From: Acanthosepion esculentum
Lineage: Eukaryota > Mollusca > Cephalopoda > Sepiida > Sepiidae
Direction of reading: 5' to 3'
DNA length: 64,000 nt
Assembly (NCBI GenBank): GCA_964036315.1
Contig: OZ038517.1
Span: 49,005,219-49,069,218, forward strand
Part shown: positions 63,357 to 64,000 of the stretch, in pieces
How the letters are laid out: every line of letters begins with the position of its first letter
Numbering within the stretch: position 1 is the first letter of the stretch
Notes under the pieces: generated by a model
Databases searched by the model: none
What the model was told of the DNA's origin: nothing
What the model saw: the letters and a program-made list of their open reading frames with translations, nothing else
Translations under genes and position numbers: made by a program

Positions 63357-64000
63357 TAAGCTTTTCACCCCAGGCAAGGCTGGAAGCCACAAGAATGCAA
63401 TGGGTTACAGAGGATTTGGAGCGAGAGCAAATAGGAGTGTTAGAGGAAAGGATGTGGAGAAGGATAGTGGATAGATCAAGGCAAGGGGTTACAGAAGATT
63501 TGGAGCGAGAGCAGATAGGAGTGTTAGAGGAAAGGATGTGGAGAAGGACAGTGGATAGATCAAGGCAAGGGGTTATAGAAGATTTGGAGTGAGAGCAGAT
63601 AGGAGTGAAAGAGGAAAGGATGTGGAGAAGGATAGTGGATAGATCAAGGCATGGGGTTACAGAAGATTTGGAGCGAGAGCAGATAGGAGTGTTAGAGGAA
63701 AGGATGTGGAGAAGGATAGTGGATAGATCAAGGCAAGGGGTTATAGAAGATTTGGAGCGAGAGCAGATAGGAGTGAAAGAGGAAAGGATGTGGAGAAGGA
63801 TAGTGGATAGATCAAGGCAAGGGGTTACAGAAGATTTGGAGCGAGAGCAGATAGGAGTGTTAGAGGAAAGGATGTGGAGAAGGATAGTGGATAGATCAAG
63901 GCAAGGGGTTACAGAAGATTTGGAGCGAGAGCAGATAGGAGTGTTAGAGGAAAGGATGTGGAGAAGGATAGAGGATAGATCAAGGCAACTGGAGATGTCG
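63357..64000 (+). repeat. 84-bp tandem array, ~7 copies, runs to window end
   Basis: Starts AAGCTTTTCACCCCAGGCAA. The unit (GGGGTTACAGAAGATTTGGA to AGATCAAGGCAA) is 84 bp, so it keeps one frame with a 28-residue period (VTEDLEREQIGVLEERMWRR plus IVDRSRQG). A TGA arises in some units (TTGGAGTGA). The last 17 bases GGCAACTGGAGATGTCG match the end of the inverted copy at 62353-62369, so the element probably ends at or just beyond base 64000. Confidence 0.95.

Overview
This window is AT-rich eukaryotic (metazoan) DNA made almost entirely of transposable-element debris, tandem repeats and microsatellites. There are no operons, no bacterial-style genes and no complete intact protein gene. The mix points to an invertebrate animal. 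It includes tRNA-headed SINEs, LINE fragments, a Penelope-like element, mariner, pogo-like, hAT and piggyBac-like DNA elements, a Helitron, gypsy-type LTRs, hammerhead ribozymes and long (TA)n tracts. I lean towards a lophotrochozoan, possibly a mollusc, but the sequence alone does not prove this.

Layout. 0-5 kb: a 5'-truncated Penelope-like element folded between inverted arms (225-929), tandem repeats, and an inverted-repeat element with decayed hammerhead-like ends (2642-3838). 4.9-8.1 kb: a 'Y family' repeat whose 3' module has expanded into about 38 copies of a 75-bp unit. 8.8-10.0 kb: a degenerate tandem array, followed by the best candidate host exon (10179-10249, minus strand). 10.5-14.5 kb: LINE-A fragments, a SINE-1 copy with perfect target-site duplications, and another Y-family member. 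15-17 kb: (TA)n-bounded foldbacks, including a textbook hammerhead ribozyme (15768-15814, minus). 18-21.9 kb: LINE-B fragments and Y-family members. 22-24.5 kb: scrambled LINE-A pieces around a chain of nested palindromes carrying a second hammerhead family. 25-30 kb: DNA transposon remnants, LINE-B, SINE-1, a 151-bp palindrome and a MITE. 30.5-31.3 kb: an (AAT)n array. 31.7-38.7 kb: gypsy-type solo LTRs, a Y-family copy, an RT-associated C-terminal remnant, and a repeated 'Z family'. 39-41.4 kb: a Helitron and a piggyBac-like MITE. 41.6-44 kb: a polypyrimidine minisatellite. 44-48 kb: a tandem family carrying pogo-like MITEs, SINE-2 copies and an internally deleted mariner. 49-60 kb: polypurine minisatellites, SINE-1 and SINE-2 clusters, hAT and LTR pieces. 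60-64 kb: LINE-A, LINE-B, SINE-1 with a 15-bp duplication, and an 84-bp tandem array present in two opposite orientations.

The most interesting theme is RNA-level. At least two hammerhead ribozyme families sit in inverted pairs inside hairpin elements bounded by (TA)n. One pair is joined to a tRNA-like pol III promoter. A separate tRNA-derived SINE carries a hammerhead-core-like motif near its 3' end. Together with the Penelope endonuclease remnant, this suggests a lineage of small retroelements derived from Penelope-type, ribozyme-bearing terminal repeats. That last step is inference. Almost all long open frames in the window come from stop-free tandem repeats and should not be read as genes.
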